Below, piece after piece: positions 43,727-54,752 of a stretch of 64,000 bases of DNA. The position numbers and the translations under genes were made by a program. The stretch covers positions 84,925,599 through 84,989,598 of the forward strand of contig CM047806.1 of the NCBI GenBank assembly GCA_026214975.1, written 5' to 3'. Numbering within the stretch: position 1 is the first letter of the stretch; each line of letters starts with the position of its first letter. This stretch comes from Gentiana macrophylla (lineage: Eukaryota; Streptophyta; Magnoliopsida; Gentianales; Gentianaceae). The notes under the pieces were generated by a model. It did not search any database, was not told the DNA's origin, and was given only the letters and a program-made list of their open reading frames with translations.

Positions 43727-43772
43727 GGAGGGTCTCTTACTGGAATTTTTTTCAAGATTTATCCTCATCATC

Positions 43773-44375
43773 ATGGTAAAAACACGGAAGCAAGCAGCTG
43801 CAACTGCCGCCCAAGATGGTGGCCAAAATGATAGAGGCAGGGAAACAGACACCAACACCGATACCCAGTCTCAACAACAAGAAGGAATTGCCCTAAGTCC
43901 AGCCCAACAAGCGTTGGTAGACCAGCTAGTGGCTATGGATGAAACTACTCGGCAAGCCATCCTCCAGGAAGCCACACATGATAAGGATCTTGAGGAGGAT
44001 ACGCAAGAATATACACCTCCTCCTCCTCCTGACCCAAAATAAAGCAAGCAGGATGATCAATCATCTACTTCAAACCTGGGGAGAAAACCACTTGATCCTC
44101 AAGCATTGGAAGTGGCTAGAGCAGAGCTCGACGCCATAGTGGGAAGGAGATCTAGCGAATTCTCACTCGTATCACCATTCACGGAACAAGTTGAAAACTA
44201 TCTCTGACCTGCAAGATTTAAGGTGCCCAAACTGGAACCGTATGATGGGTTTAAGGATCCACAGGATGATCTTTCTTAGCATCTAACTCTTATGAACTTA
44301 GACTGTGCTCCAGACGAGATGAAGTGCAAGGCCTTCCCTACACTGCTCATGAGCAGGGCCCGTGAGTGGTTCAGA
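43773..44375 (+). pseudogene. Gag of the Tat/Ogre-like gypsy element
   Basis: The frame starts MVKTRKQAAATAAQDGG after a short leader and stays in one frame through three stops (TAA 44040-44042, TGA near 44203, TAG near 44276). It contains SEFSLVSPFTEQVENYL, ARFKVPKLEPYDGFKDPQDDL and MNLDCAPDEMKCKAFPTLL.SRAREWF, the Retrotrans_gag domain of Tat-lineage elements. It is cut at 44375 by a CACTA transposon end. The 5' leader is continuous with 20194 across Copia-4. Confidence 0.85.
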
Positions 44376-44660
44376 CACTACAAGAAAAATATCTATAGAG
44401 ACACGCTTATAAAGACATTCTTCAAAATATACCACAAAAAACATGATATAAAGTCACTAGTATAAAAAACGTATCTACAACAAGTATGGTGTAAAAGTGT
44501 GAGACGCTGTGGAGACATTTTAATGTCTTAATTTTTTTATACATGTGGAGACACTTTAAAGTGTCTTCCATTTAGTGTAATTTTGTGTGACCATATGGAG
44601 ACACTTTAAAATGTCTTAACATTATATCAGTGGAGACACTTTAAAATGTCTTGTACATAA
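44376..44660 (+). mobile_element. CACTA (En/Spm) transposon left end
   Basis: It starts CACTACAAGAAAAAT, the canonical plant CACTA terminal repeat, directly after the Tat gag. Four subterminal palindromic repeats follow: AGACATT-TT-AATGTCT (44513-44528), AGACACTTTAAAGTGTCT (44549-44566), and two one-mismatch versions at 44599-44616 and 44634-44651. The opposite end (CTTGTAGTG) was not found, and no transposase is seen. Confidence 0.8.
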
Positions 44661-45128
44661 AAATAAAAATAAACAACACTGTTGGTATAGTGTGCATGAT
44701 GATACAAGTAAATCTATATAATAAACAATATCTATGTTTGATTGTTTCAAAATACATATACATTTATGATATAAACAATCGTACATGTCTTAAAAGCATA
44801 TTTCCATGCTACATCTATTATAAAATACATGAATAGGTTCTTGACATCATAATACTTAAAATGGTATAAGTCATAAAGGTATTATATTTTTGTTATATAT
44901 GTGATGTACGAATTCCATCGAAGACTTTTATACTGTAAATTTTGGCACAAATTTCATTTTTAAATTATAGACATACATCATAAAAGATTGTTATGACATT
45001 GATGATCAAGAAACTAGAGAACAATGTACTCAATATATACAACAATACATCACATTCACACAATGACATATCTTTGTGTTACATTGCATGTACATGTTTA
45101 CGTTTATCTTATTCAAGTGGAAAAGCCT
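44661..45128. other. AT-rich non-coding interval
   Basis: Possibly CACTA interior; nothing recognised. Confidence 0.35.
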
Positions 45129-46709
45129 CTAACGGTCAAGGGCGGAGTTAAAGGTTAGCCCACCCACATATTTTTTAGGTATATAGCAATAAATTTGAGC
45201 CCACCCCACCAGCCCACCCTACTACCCCTTTTCCTTCTCGGCACTTTTAATTTTTTCATAAGACAGAATGAACGGAACGACAACAGCAGTGGCACCCTAG
45301 CTTCTTATGTAATTAAAAAAAATGAAGAGCAGAAAAATTGGTAAAGTTGTCGTTGTACTTCGACAGATTTGAGCAAAAAAGGAGGAGCTTCATCATCTTA
45401 ACATCTTTGTAAGTAATTTAAATTATTTATTGTTATTTTCTTTATCAATTTGCTTTGACAATTTAGAAAACTTTTTACTTTAATGATCTCTTTATTTAGT
45501 TAACACTTAATATATTTAAATAAGTGACTATTGTTTTTTAATTTCTTTATTCTTGGTTGATTTTGTTTTATTGTGAGTAATAGTCTCTTTATTTGTTTTT
45601 TTTCTTTATAATTATTGTGAAGAAATTTTAGTTTATAATTATTGAGTGAAGAAATTTTAGTTAATTATTCAGTGAATAAATTTAGAGGTGAGAATTTGGT
45701 TATTCTGAGCCAAAAAGGTTCTTTAATTTCTTAAGTTTTCTTATTTTTAAAAATTAATGTCTCTTTATTTATTGAAACCGTGTATTTTAATGATTAGACA
45801 TTGGATCGTTTTACTTTTAAGGGTATAAAATATAATGGTACAACCAAAGAGTTCCAAAGAGTTGAAGAAATGATAGTATCCCGTCGAATCGAATCTTGAG
45901 GGGATCTCGGGTTACGATATTCGATTTGGAAACATCTTATCAATCGACAAGATGAGATTACGAGAGCTTATACACAAATGGATCCATATCAACCAAATCT
46001 TTCACAATATCCTATGTCTAAGTTTGGAAAACAAAATCAAAGTTTTCAATACAATAGGTTCAAAAAAATTCCATGGTTAGAGTACTCTCCTTCAAATCTA
46101 GCACATTATGAGCATGATGTGATTCAACATCCAGAGTTTCAGAGATTGTCCACCCTTTCAGATTTGTGTCAGAAATTAGTTGAGATAAACAAATCCCAAA
46201 TATACTTTTTGAGTGAGAAGTTGATTCGTCTCATCTTAACTCTTCCGGTCTCAACGGCAACCACAGAGAGGACATTTAATCTATTAGTATGTTAAATCCA
46301 TTCTCCGTAGTAAAATGGACGAAGAGTTCCTTGTGAATTCCATGACGGTCTATATTGAAAGAGACTTCTTTCAAAATCTTGATGTTGATTCCGTTATTGA
46401 TGAATTCAATTCTCAGAAGCATCGTACGGTGCAATTGAAGTGATTCAGAGTATTTAGTATCTAGTCATATTGACATTTCAAATAAAAAAACAAGTGGTCG
46501 AATGATGATTTGGGTAGCAGTAGACATGTTGTATCCAAATTCTATTTTATTGTCTTTTGTTCGCCACTTGTATAAAATGCTATCTATTGGGTATTTTTGT
46601 TGTAGAAACTCAAAGTATCATGAAAAAAATCGGTATATAACAACTATCATGGAAAAAATTATTCTAACCCCCCCGAGATAAGAATCCTGGCTCCGCCCTT
46701 GCTAACGGT
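45129..46709 (+). mobile_element. hAT transposon deletion derivative, TSD CTAACGGT
   Basis: The element is 45137-46701 (1565 bp) with perfect 8-bp duplications CTAACGGT at 45129-45136 and 46702-46709. Terminal repeats are CAAGGGCGGAG at the left and the complement of CTCCGCCCTTG at the right. It keeps only the two ends of a transposase gene. Confidence 0.92.
45903..46443 (+). pseudogene. hAT transposase, internally deleted (ZMYM1/TTF type)
   Basis: Frame 1 reads GLRYSIWKHLINRQDEITRA, then YQPNLSQYPMSKFGKQNQSF and FKKIPWLEYS, the N-terminal TTF/BED-like zinc-finger region. It is fused after a large deletion to FQRLSTLSDLCQKLVE and LILTLPVSTATTERTF, the C-terminal hAT dimerisation domain. The dimerisation domain continues after a frameshift at about 46291 as ILRSKMDEEFLVNSMTVYIER and FNSQKHRTVQLK to the TGA at 46441-46443. 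The catalytic middle is absent, so no transposase activity is possible. Confidence 0.8.
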
Positions 46710-47647
46710 CATCTACTCCACTCGCATTCTTCCTTCAGCTGAAAGATAAAGGAAATAAGTACTAGCTAGCTTCCTAATATACAAGTGGAAGGAGAACCAA
46801 ACCAATTCGATGAATTCTATTTTGGCTCCAAAAAGTAGCCATTGGAATAAAAAAAAAATGTTCCAAACCACACTCTCAACATTGTTAAATACTTAACGGA
46901 TTCTTGGGGAGACTTATAGCGCTTAAACAACCGGAATAGAATGGATTAAGGGCTGCAAACAAAACATAAAGGTTATTGAATTGAGTTTCAACCAACTCTA
47001 TTTTAGCTTCCAACAGTCATGTGATCTCTAATTGAAGTGGTCAACTATAAAAGGACTACCTAGACCTTAATGAAGTTAAAAAAATTACCCATCCGAGCTT
47101 TCAAACATATCAGACATGGGTTTAACCCGAAGTTATATTATATTGTTCACAGAAGTCTAGTCCGTTATACTGCCTCACTCGGGTTGCTCGGTGTTCAATC
47201 GATCTCATCTCAAGTGTTAATCAGTTACATGCCCAAATAGCTCGCTTCTTAGCGTAAAAGGTCACCACCGACCTCCAAATGTTGTTATACGACATTATCG
47301 GGCTTGATCTCACAACTAATCCTTAGTAATTGTCTCAAATCAATGATTGTACACATCTCACAAATTTAGCCTCATTGAGCCATGATCATTCCACGATGGC
47401 ATGCCATTGGTCCTCAAATTTAGGCCACAGAATCAAGAGATTCAGTATATAACTTCCCTAGCGGAACACCCTTATAAAAGAATCATCATCCTCAATCTCT
47501 AGAACTACGTTATTTAACTTGATCCTTGTAATACAAGGGTGCGTAAACAATCTCAATGACACAACCATAATCCACCACCAAAATCTCCTAAAAGAGTCCA
47601 TTTACCCGATAAATCATCCGAAAATATTCTGTATTGTAATTTGGCAC
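46710..47647. other. Non-coding interval, probably Tat or CACTA interior
   Basis: No open frame or domain could be recognised. The words GGGGAGACTTATAGC at about 46907 faintly recall the CACTA subterminal repeats. Confidence 0.3.
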
Positions 47648-48568
47648 TGTAACGAGGGCTTATACGCTCTTGTGTTTTCCTCCAAAGACCACTTAAACAA
47701 TTATGAAGATCACATATGAATCTCGCACCTTCATCTCGACAATAAGTGGTACGTTTGGATTACTTGAATGGAATGAAATGAAATGTTTTTTTCATTCCAT
47801 TCCATCATTTTGGTGTGTTTGGTTGCGAGAGAATGGAATGGGTTTTCATTCCATTGGAATGATTTTTTTTACCATTTTCATTCCATAAAAAAATGGATGG
47901 AATGAACGGAATGGTTTGATGGAATGAAATATAAACATAACCTAGTGATAAAAAAATCAACGACCACCGCCCGCCCGCGCGCCCGCCCGCAACCTCCCGT
48001 GGCACCTGCCCACCCCACCGCAATCCACCACCACCACCCTCCACCGCACCACCACCCTCCACCACCGCCACCTACCCTCCACCACCGCCACCTACCCTGT
48101 CACCACCCTCATCACAACTCGTCACCATCCCCCATCATAACCCAATCCACAACCATCACAACCCACCACTGCCGCCGCCGCCATAACAACCAATTGGTAT
48201 CGCATACCACAACCACCACCTCAACCACCACTATCGCACACCACAACCACCACCATCACCACCACTGTCGCACACCACAACCACCACCATCGCACACCTC
48301 ACATCATCCTCCGCCACCCACCACCGCTTACTAAACTCGTTATCATGCACGCTCATTACCCACCGTGTTACTTGTCACATCTAATACAATCTTGCATATT
48401 TCATTCCATTGCATGCCAAACATAGAAATGGAATCGGTTTCATTCCTTTCCATCAGTTTAATTCCATTCCGTTACTAGAACGAGGGCTTATACGCTCTTG
48501 TGTTTTCCTCCAGCACCACGCAACAATTATGAAGATCACATCTGAATCTGCACCTTCATCTCAACAAT
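47648..48568. repeat. About 95-bp direct duplication flanking a foldback element
   Basis: 47648-47744 and about 48476-48568 are diverged copies starting ACGAGGGCTTATACGCTC and ending around CAACAATAA. They enclose the GGAATG-rich element and are far too long for a transposon TSD. A third copy is at about 61582-61674. Confidence 0.7.
47745..48475. mobile_element. GGAATG-rich foldback element with CCACCA tract
   Basis: The ends are imperfect inverted repeats: GTTTGGATTACTTGAATGG at the left and, on the other strand, GTTTGGCATGCAATGGAATG at the right. Many GGAATGAAA words occur on both sides. The middle (about 47960-48330) is a CCACCA/CCGCC low-complexity tract that yields a meaningless His/Pro-rich frame. 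The class is unresolved. Confidence 0.5.
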
Positions 48569-48629
48569 AAAAGAAAATCAGATAGATGGAAAAGTATCGT
48601 ATAGCCCAAAATATTCTTTCCCTCAAACT

Positions 48630-48740
48630 ATGAATAATGATGGATTGGTTATTGAGGAAATAATCCATAGACATCTTATAAAACGCATCGTGGTAGACAC
48701 AAGAAGCACGGTCAATGTCTTGCACTTCAATTTTCTCTAG
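48630..48740 (+). pseudogene. Tat-like gypsy protease remnant
   Basis: The frame reads MNNDGLVIEEIIHRHLIKRI, then VVDTRSTVNVLHFN, matching the retropepsin core of Tat elements, where DTGSS is usual. The active-site glycine is replaced by arginine. It ends at a TAG and is followed by LTR A of the Tekay element. Likely part of the same Tat element as the gag at 43773. Confidence 0.6.
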
Positions 48741-48838
48741 TCTATCCAACTTACCGAAGGATGTCTTACACGAGGATCACATCCCCCGGTAAGGTTTGTG
48801 AGATCGACCATGTAGAATAATGAGCCCAAGTTGCACTG

Positions 48839-51073
48839 GTAATACCCCGGAAATTTAAGAAGGGTAAACGAGTAAAATGGAAATTTTTATTATTTTTCCT
48901 ATTTTATTCCTAACCTAAAATATTAATTAAAAAAAGGAGGATTTAATTAAAAGGAATTAAGTATTGTAATTAAAGGAATTAATTAATTGGGTATAAAAGG
49001 AAATTAATACCCTAATCCCCAGCAGTTCTTTCACGTTAATTTTCTGGAAATTTGGGGAGAGGCGGCGGCAATTGTTCATTGTTCAGAGAAGAAAAAGGAA
49101 AAAATAGTTCGGGCAATGTTTTTCAAATTCGGGGCTTAAAGGTTGATTTTCGGTGCAGACCGCAATAGAGAGAAATAATCGTCTCGTTGCAAGAGTTCTT
49201 TTGACATCAGCAATTCCGTATTTCGTAAGTATCCATCTTTTAGGTTCTTTTAGAATCTTATTCGTTTTTGGGAAATTCTTGTGTTTAGGATGATATATAG
49301 GTTGTGTTGTTAGTCGTAGTCGTCGTTTTGGTTTGTATAGATTGAGTAGAAGTCGAGGATTCGCAGCTGTTCTTGTTGTGTTTGGATTTGGATCTTTTCC
49401 TATCAATAGCATGGTAAGTGGGTATTCTTAAATGGATGTTTAATTTTATGTTGGTGTTCAACCGTGTTAAATTGTGGTAGCGTTGTTCGTTATTGTTGTT
49501 GCTGTTTGGCGTGATACCACATCTGTTTATATAACATATTCTCAGCGTTGGTCATCGGACCATCAGTGCCGTAATATATATATAGTATTGTATATGTTTG
49601 TTGTGTTAGTACAAAGGGTGCAGATTTGGCCGTCTTCTATTTATGATCCTAATTTTTATTTTCGTACTGATGGTCCGTTGCGTTGGTCCCCAGAAAATAA
49701 AAGGAAAGGATCACTTTGTTCTTTAGTTTTTATTTCCAGGTAGTATAATAATAATAATAGCAATAGCAATAGCAATAAACATTTTCAACAGATTTTAAAA
49801 GTTTGTAAAAGGAAAAAAAGGGGGGGGGGGGGGGGGAAGAACAGAATAAAAAAAGGGGCAGCTTTGTTTCTTTTGTTTTCATTCCAGGCAGCAGTAGTAA
49901 TAATAATAATCACAGTAATGATAAAATACAACGGTGGTATTTATGTGTCTAAATATTATTCCAGGTGTTATGGTTTGGTATGTATGTCTTTTGAGACATT
50001 AATTGGAATGTGGAAAAGTCTAACTTCCGACTTCAGGTGCCTTAGCATCAATCGCCACAACTGAGACCCTCTACGGGGAGAAGGTGGTAGCACAGAAGAC
50101 GGTTGTTTAGACCTTGCGGGGTCATTGGTTTAGTAGTCATTGATGTCTTTTACAACGTGCTAGGTAGTTAATCTAGATTGTGTAGGACTAGATGTCCTTA
50201 GGAAGCCTTTTTAAGTGGAATGAACTTAGGTGGTTAGATTAACTACGTAATAAACATATGTGTTGAGTCTAAAAGCTAAAACGTTGTAATTCTTGGTGAG
50301 ACACATTTATGATTCGCAGCTTGGATTCATTTCTCATACGTAACGGACAATATTCGGGTTTTGGGAAATGTTCCACACGGAACCATCCGTGCCATATGAG
50401 GTGCTGAATATGTCCCGGTGCATACCCATCATTTTGGGCATTGTGTCCTTGAATTACAAACATAGATAATTGCTCGTGATGGTGCTAATAGACTTAGCCG
50501 AGGGGTGTGTATTTTAATGCAACATATGTGGTAGATATGTAGATCAATATGTGTTACCGATCTTCTACCCCTTACTAAGTACAAAATGTACTTACTCCTT
50601 TTCGTTATTGTACCCCACCCCGAAAAGATTGGCCGGTAGATGAGTTTGGCTATGACGATAGTCAAGATGCAGACGTTCGAGTTTGGAGTTCGATATGAAG
50701 TTTATTTTAATTTTCATTGTTTCAATAATACCTTGGAATTGTAAACGTTTAACGTTTGAGATGCCACTAGTCTTTTAGCTTCCCGTTTTATCTTTTTTAT
50801 TTGGGATTGTAATAGTTTAAACAACATTTAATTCTGTTGTTTCTTTTGAGGATGTTCTTAGACTTGATTTGGAACTTTGATCGATCTGTTTTGTTTGTCG
50901 TTTGACATTCCCGGAGTTGTTCTTTTAAGTCTTCCACTTTGCAATTGATATTAATGTATGATGAGTAGGCTTACGTATATATATATACTTTTTTGATTTA
51001 TTAAAGAAAAAAATATATGCGTGTCGGGCTTTCTTTCCGGATAAGGGCTCGGTGTCCGGAACGGGGCGTCACA
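48839..51073 (+). repeat. Tekay LTR A (2235 bp)
   Basis: It starts GGTAATACCCC (first T of TG mutated) and ends GGCGTCACA before the primer site. TATAAAAG at 48992-48999 is the likely promoter. A 17-base G run lies at 49820-49836. The open frames within show no protein features. Confidence 0.9.
48992..48999 (+). promoter_or_regulatory. TATA box of Tekay LTR
   Basis: TATAAAAG about 155 bp into the LTR, retained in LTR B near 56500 and reduced in LTR C. Confidence 0.55.
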
Positions 51074-51075
51074 GT

Positions 51076-51088
51076 TGGTATCAAAGCA
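51076..51088 (+). other. Primer-binding site, Tekay A
   Basis: TGGTATCAAAGCA, an initiator tRNA-Met complement with one variant base. The same sequence follows LTR B at about 58632. Confidence 0.8.
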
Positions 51089-51183
51089 AGTTTCCTTTCT
51101 TAAGTCTAAGTTTGTAATTAAGCTTTAATGTATAGTTTTCTTTAGCAGCTTAGCTAATCCTATCTTGCATCTTATTACAAAAG

Positions 51184-52790
51184 ATGGTTAGATACGGCAC
51201 CAGAGCTCATCCTAGTGTCTCAGGGCCGTCTCATGCACCTCAGGATGGAGATACGGCCAGTAGTGGGTCCAATTGGACTCAGGGAGTTGCGGTTTCTCAT
51301 AGGTTGCATCCTCGAATCACGGTGTGGAACAGGGTCAAGAACATGGGTTGTTTCAGAATCAGACACAGGGGTTGGGATCAGAATCAGGAAGTTGTTTTCA
51401 TTCGGAGAGCGGGTTGTGCTGGACTTCCGGAGTACCAACTTTCGAGTTAATGTTTCTGTGCCCCAATTTGGAGGTACTACTGATGTTCCTAATACTCACC
51501 CCTTTGACCATTAACTACACAGCCCCGTCCATCCCTTATTACAGAGCCACCACCAATAACCAAGTTCACCCCACTTCATATCCATCTACCACTTTCCACC
51601 CCCAAATTCCAATGACCTACTCATCGCAGCCAACCATACATCCTCAGTATGAATATGCTTCTCTTCCCACTACGTATATGCCCCAAGATTGAAACTTACC
51701 CTACCCAGCAAACCTATGCCCGTATAGAACTCTACCTCAGCCGCCACCTATTAACACCACCGCTCAAACCACAGCAAACTATTAGCCCTACTACTCAGCT
51801 CCTCCACCACCACCTAACCAAAGATATCATCCTTACAAACCACCAGTTAACACACATATACCACATCCTCCACCATCAACTACCGGCTACCCTACTGCTT
51901 ACCCCACCGCACCTAGACCCTTGCAGTATGCACCAGTACCCCCGAATAGGGAGGAACAAGATGAGGCACAGTGGTTTTTAAATGTTCAAAAATCAGGAGT
52001 TAAGCAGTTTGATGGTAAGACAGCTACTATTGAGGCGGATAGTTGGTTGAGGACGGTTGAAAGAAGCTTCAAGCAGATGAGGTTACCGGTGTATAAGTGG
52101 GTCAACTTGGTCAGTTCTCTGTTGATTGGAGTAGCCCAAGAATGGGCAGATATGATAGAGGATACGAGAGGAAAGAATGAAGATTGGGAAGAATTTAAGG
52201 GATCCTTCATTGATCAGTTTTTCCCTTCCGCATTGAGAAATGCTAAGGCTATGGAGTTTCTTTTCTTACATTAGAGAGCTATGTCAGTAATGGAGTACCA
52301 AAGGAAGTTATATGAATTGGGAATGTATTCCCCCAACACTATTGCGGCTGAGGAAGCTAAGATTGATAAGTTCATGGAAGGGCTGAACAAGGACAAGTTG
52401 ATTGGCAACAGGCCAGATACTATGAAGAAGTTGATGGACACATGTTTGAGAATTGAGATTCATAATGTGAAACCGAGCGTCACGGTAGGTCAGAAGAGGC
52501 CTTTTGAGGCAAGTCAGAACCGCAGGCAAGCACAGCAGCAGAACTACATGAGGGCTCCAGCTAGACCGTCAGCTCCACCAGCAGCAGCGACACAACCTTG
52601 CCCTAAGTGTGGAAAATCTCATGCTGGAGAGTTCCGTGTTGGCACATGAGCATGCTTTCACTTTGGTGATACATGTCACATTGTTAGAGATTGCCCAACG
52701 AGGAGAAACACTCAGACTCTAGCATCTACAGCTTCTAGACCACCCTCAGGGAAAGTTAGGCCATCAGGACCTACCAGAGTTTTTGCACTA
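51184..52790 (+). pseudogene. Tekay A gag
   Basis: ATG at 51184 opens MVRYGTRAHPSVSGPSHAPQ; frameshifts follow in a Pro/Tyr-rich spacer. The Retrotrans_gag core is at 51921-52274 (AQWFLNVQKSGVKQFDGKTA, WADMIEDTRGKNEDWEEFK). It ends in a TAG at 52272-52274 and resumes at once with MSVMEYQRKLYELGMYSPNT to a TGA near 52647. The zinc knuckle reads CFHFGDTCHIVRDC, with the second cysteine lost. Confidence 0.85.
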
Positions 52791-52929
52791 GATGCAGAAG
52801 CATATGAGTCAGATGAGGCAGTCGTCACAGGTACTTTTAAAAGTTTTTGGTTCCTTTCATTATATGTTCTTGATTGTGCATTTTTGTTGCTTGAATACAA
52901 GTTGTTTTCCTTGCCTACTAGGTTCTATT

Positions 52930-53690
52930 CAAGTAGGAGGTTTACTTGTGTCTGCTTTGTTTGACACTGGCGCTTCAAACACGTTTGTGTCAACTAAGGT
53001 AGCCGAGCAACTTAGGATGCCTTTTGGAAATTTAAGGAAGACCTTAAAGATTAATACCCTGTTAGGAAAGTCTTCTAAGGTTGATCAGATGGTTCCTCAA
53101 TGCAAGATACAAGTTGGTAAGTACAGATGTGAACATGATCTGTTTGTGTTGGATTTCTCAGGCTTTTACGTCATTCTAGGAATGGATTGGTTGTCAAAGA
53201 ATCATGTACCTCTAGATTGCAAGGATAAGAAGGTGATATTCAAAGAACCAGGAAAATCTTCCATCACTTTTCAGGGTAATGCCAAGAATTCAAGTGTTAG
53301 GAATTATCCGATAATTTCTGCACTTAAGGCAGTCAAGACAATTCAAGAAGGATGTGATGCTTTGTTGTTTTTTGCGGTTGATACATCAAAGAATGGGCCA
53401 GAGTTAAAAGATATCCCTATAGTGAATGAGTTCGTTGATGTGTTTCCAAAAGGGTTACCAGGAGACACACCAGATAGAGCTTTCGAGTTCACCATAGAAT
53501 AGATTCCAGGAGCAGGACCAGTTTCTAAAGCTCCTTATAGGATGGCACCAGCTGAGTTAAAGGAGTTGAAAGAGCAGCTTGCGGATATGTTGAAGAAGAA
53601 GATCATCCAGCCGAGTACTTTCGTGGGAGCTCGGTGTTGTTTGTGAAAAAGAAAGCCGGGAGCATGAGGATGTGTATAGAGTATAGATAG
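52930..53690 (+). pseudogene. Tekay A protease and linker
   Basis: SALFDTGASNTFVSTKVAEQL is the aspartic protease active site, followed by FYVILGMDWLSKNHVPLDCK, the typical Tekay flap and linker. The frame ends in TAG at 53500-53502. The following sequence to 53690 contains the RT N-terminus in broken frames, with a further TAG at 53688-53690. Confidence 0.85.
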
Positions 53691-54749
53691 TTGGACATTC
53701 TCACTATTAAGAATAAGTATCCACTCCCAAGGATAGACAAATTGTTTAATCAATTACAAGGTAAGAAGGTATTCTTTAAGATTGATTTAAGGTCGGGTTA
53801 TCACCAGTTGAAGGTTAAGGAATCAGATATTCCTAAGACATCGTTCAGCACTAGATATGGGCATTACGAGTTCAGAGTTATGCCATTTGGTCTCACAAAT
53901 GCATCTTCGGCATTTATGGATCTTATGCAAAGAGTCTTTATGCCATACCTGGATCAGTTTGTTATAGTGTTCATCGATGACATTCTGATTTACTCTAAGG
54001 ATGAGGAAGAACATGAGAAGCACTTGAGGATTGTTCTTCAAACTTTGAGAGAGGAGAAGTTGTTTGGCAAGTTCAGTAAATGCGAGTTCTGGTTAGACCA
54101 AGTGAGTTTCTTGGGTCATGTAATCTTAGGTGAAGGAATTAAAGTGGATCCAGCTAAGATTGAAGCGGTAGTTAAGTGGCCTAGACCTACTACAGTTTCA
54201 GAGATTCGGAGTTTTTTAGGTTTGGCAGGCTACTATCGGTGTTTTGTACAGGATTTCTCAAGAATAGCATCGCCACTTACAAGTCTCACTCGAAAATGAG
54301 TTAAGTATGAATGGACTAAAGAGTGTGAAGATGCGTTTCAGATTCTTAAGAAGAGATTAACCACAGCACCAATATTGACTCTTCCAGAAGTGCTTGACAA
54401 TTATGATGTTTGAACTGATGCTTTGGGTCAAGGTCTTGGTTGCGTGTTATCTCAGAATGGAAAGGTCATAGCATATGCGTCAAGGAAGTTGAAGATTCAT
54501 GAGAAGAATTATCCGACGCATGATCTTGAGTTTGCAGCAGTTGTCTTTGCGTTGAAGACCTGGAGACATTACTTGTATGGAGTCAAGGCTCGTATTTTCA
54601 CCGACCATCATAGCCTTAAGTACTTCTTTAAGCAGCAGCAGTTGAATATGAGACAAAGGCATTGGTTGGAGTATGTTAAGGACTACAACCTTGATATTCA
54701 ATATCATCCAGGAAAGGCGAATGTTGTAGTAGACGCCTTAAGCAGATGA
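53691..54749 (+). pseudogene. Tekay A reverse transcriptase and RNase H
   Basis: The reverse transcriptase shows [51 protein letters not shown] and the catalytic [14 protein letters not shown] at 54297-54299 ends the frame. RNase H follows at 54423 with [20 protein letters not shown] and [10 protein letters not shown], ending DALSR and TGA at 54747-54749. Catalytic residues are present but the reading frame is broken. Confidence 0.9.
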
Positions 54750-54752
54750 CCA

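Noticed and set aside
43773..44042. Free-standing 89-codon gene beginning MVKTRKQ
   Set aside because: The same frame continues past its stop into a clear Tat-type Gag domain, so it is a broken gag.
47924..48334. 136-codon His/Pro-rich frame
   Set aside because: It comes entirely from a CCACCA/CCGCC low-complexity tract inside the foldback element.
53823..54041. Minus-strand frames across Tekay pol
   Set aside because: Shadows of the plus-strand reverse transcriptase.
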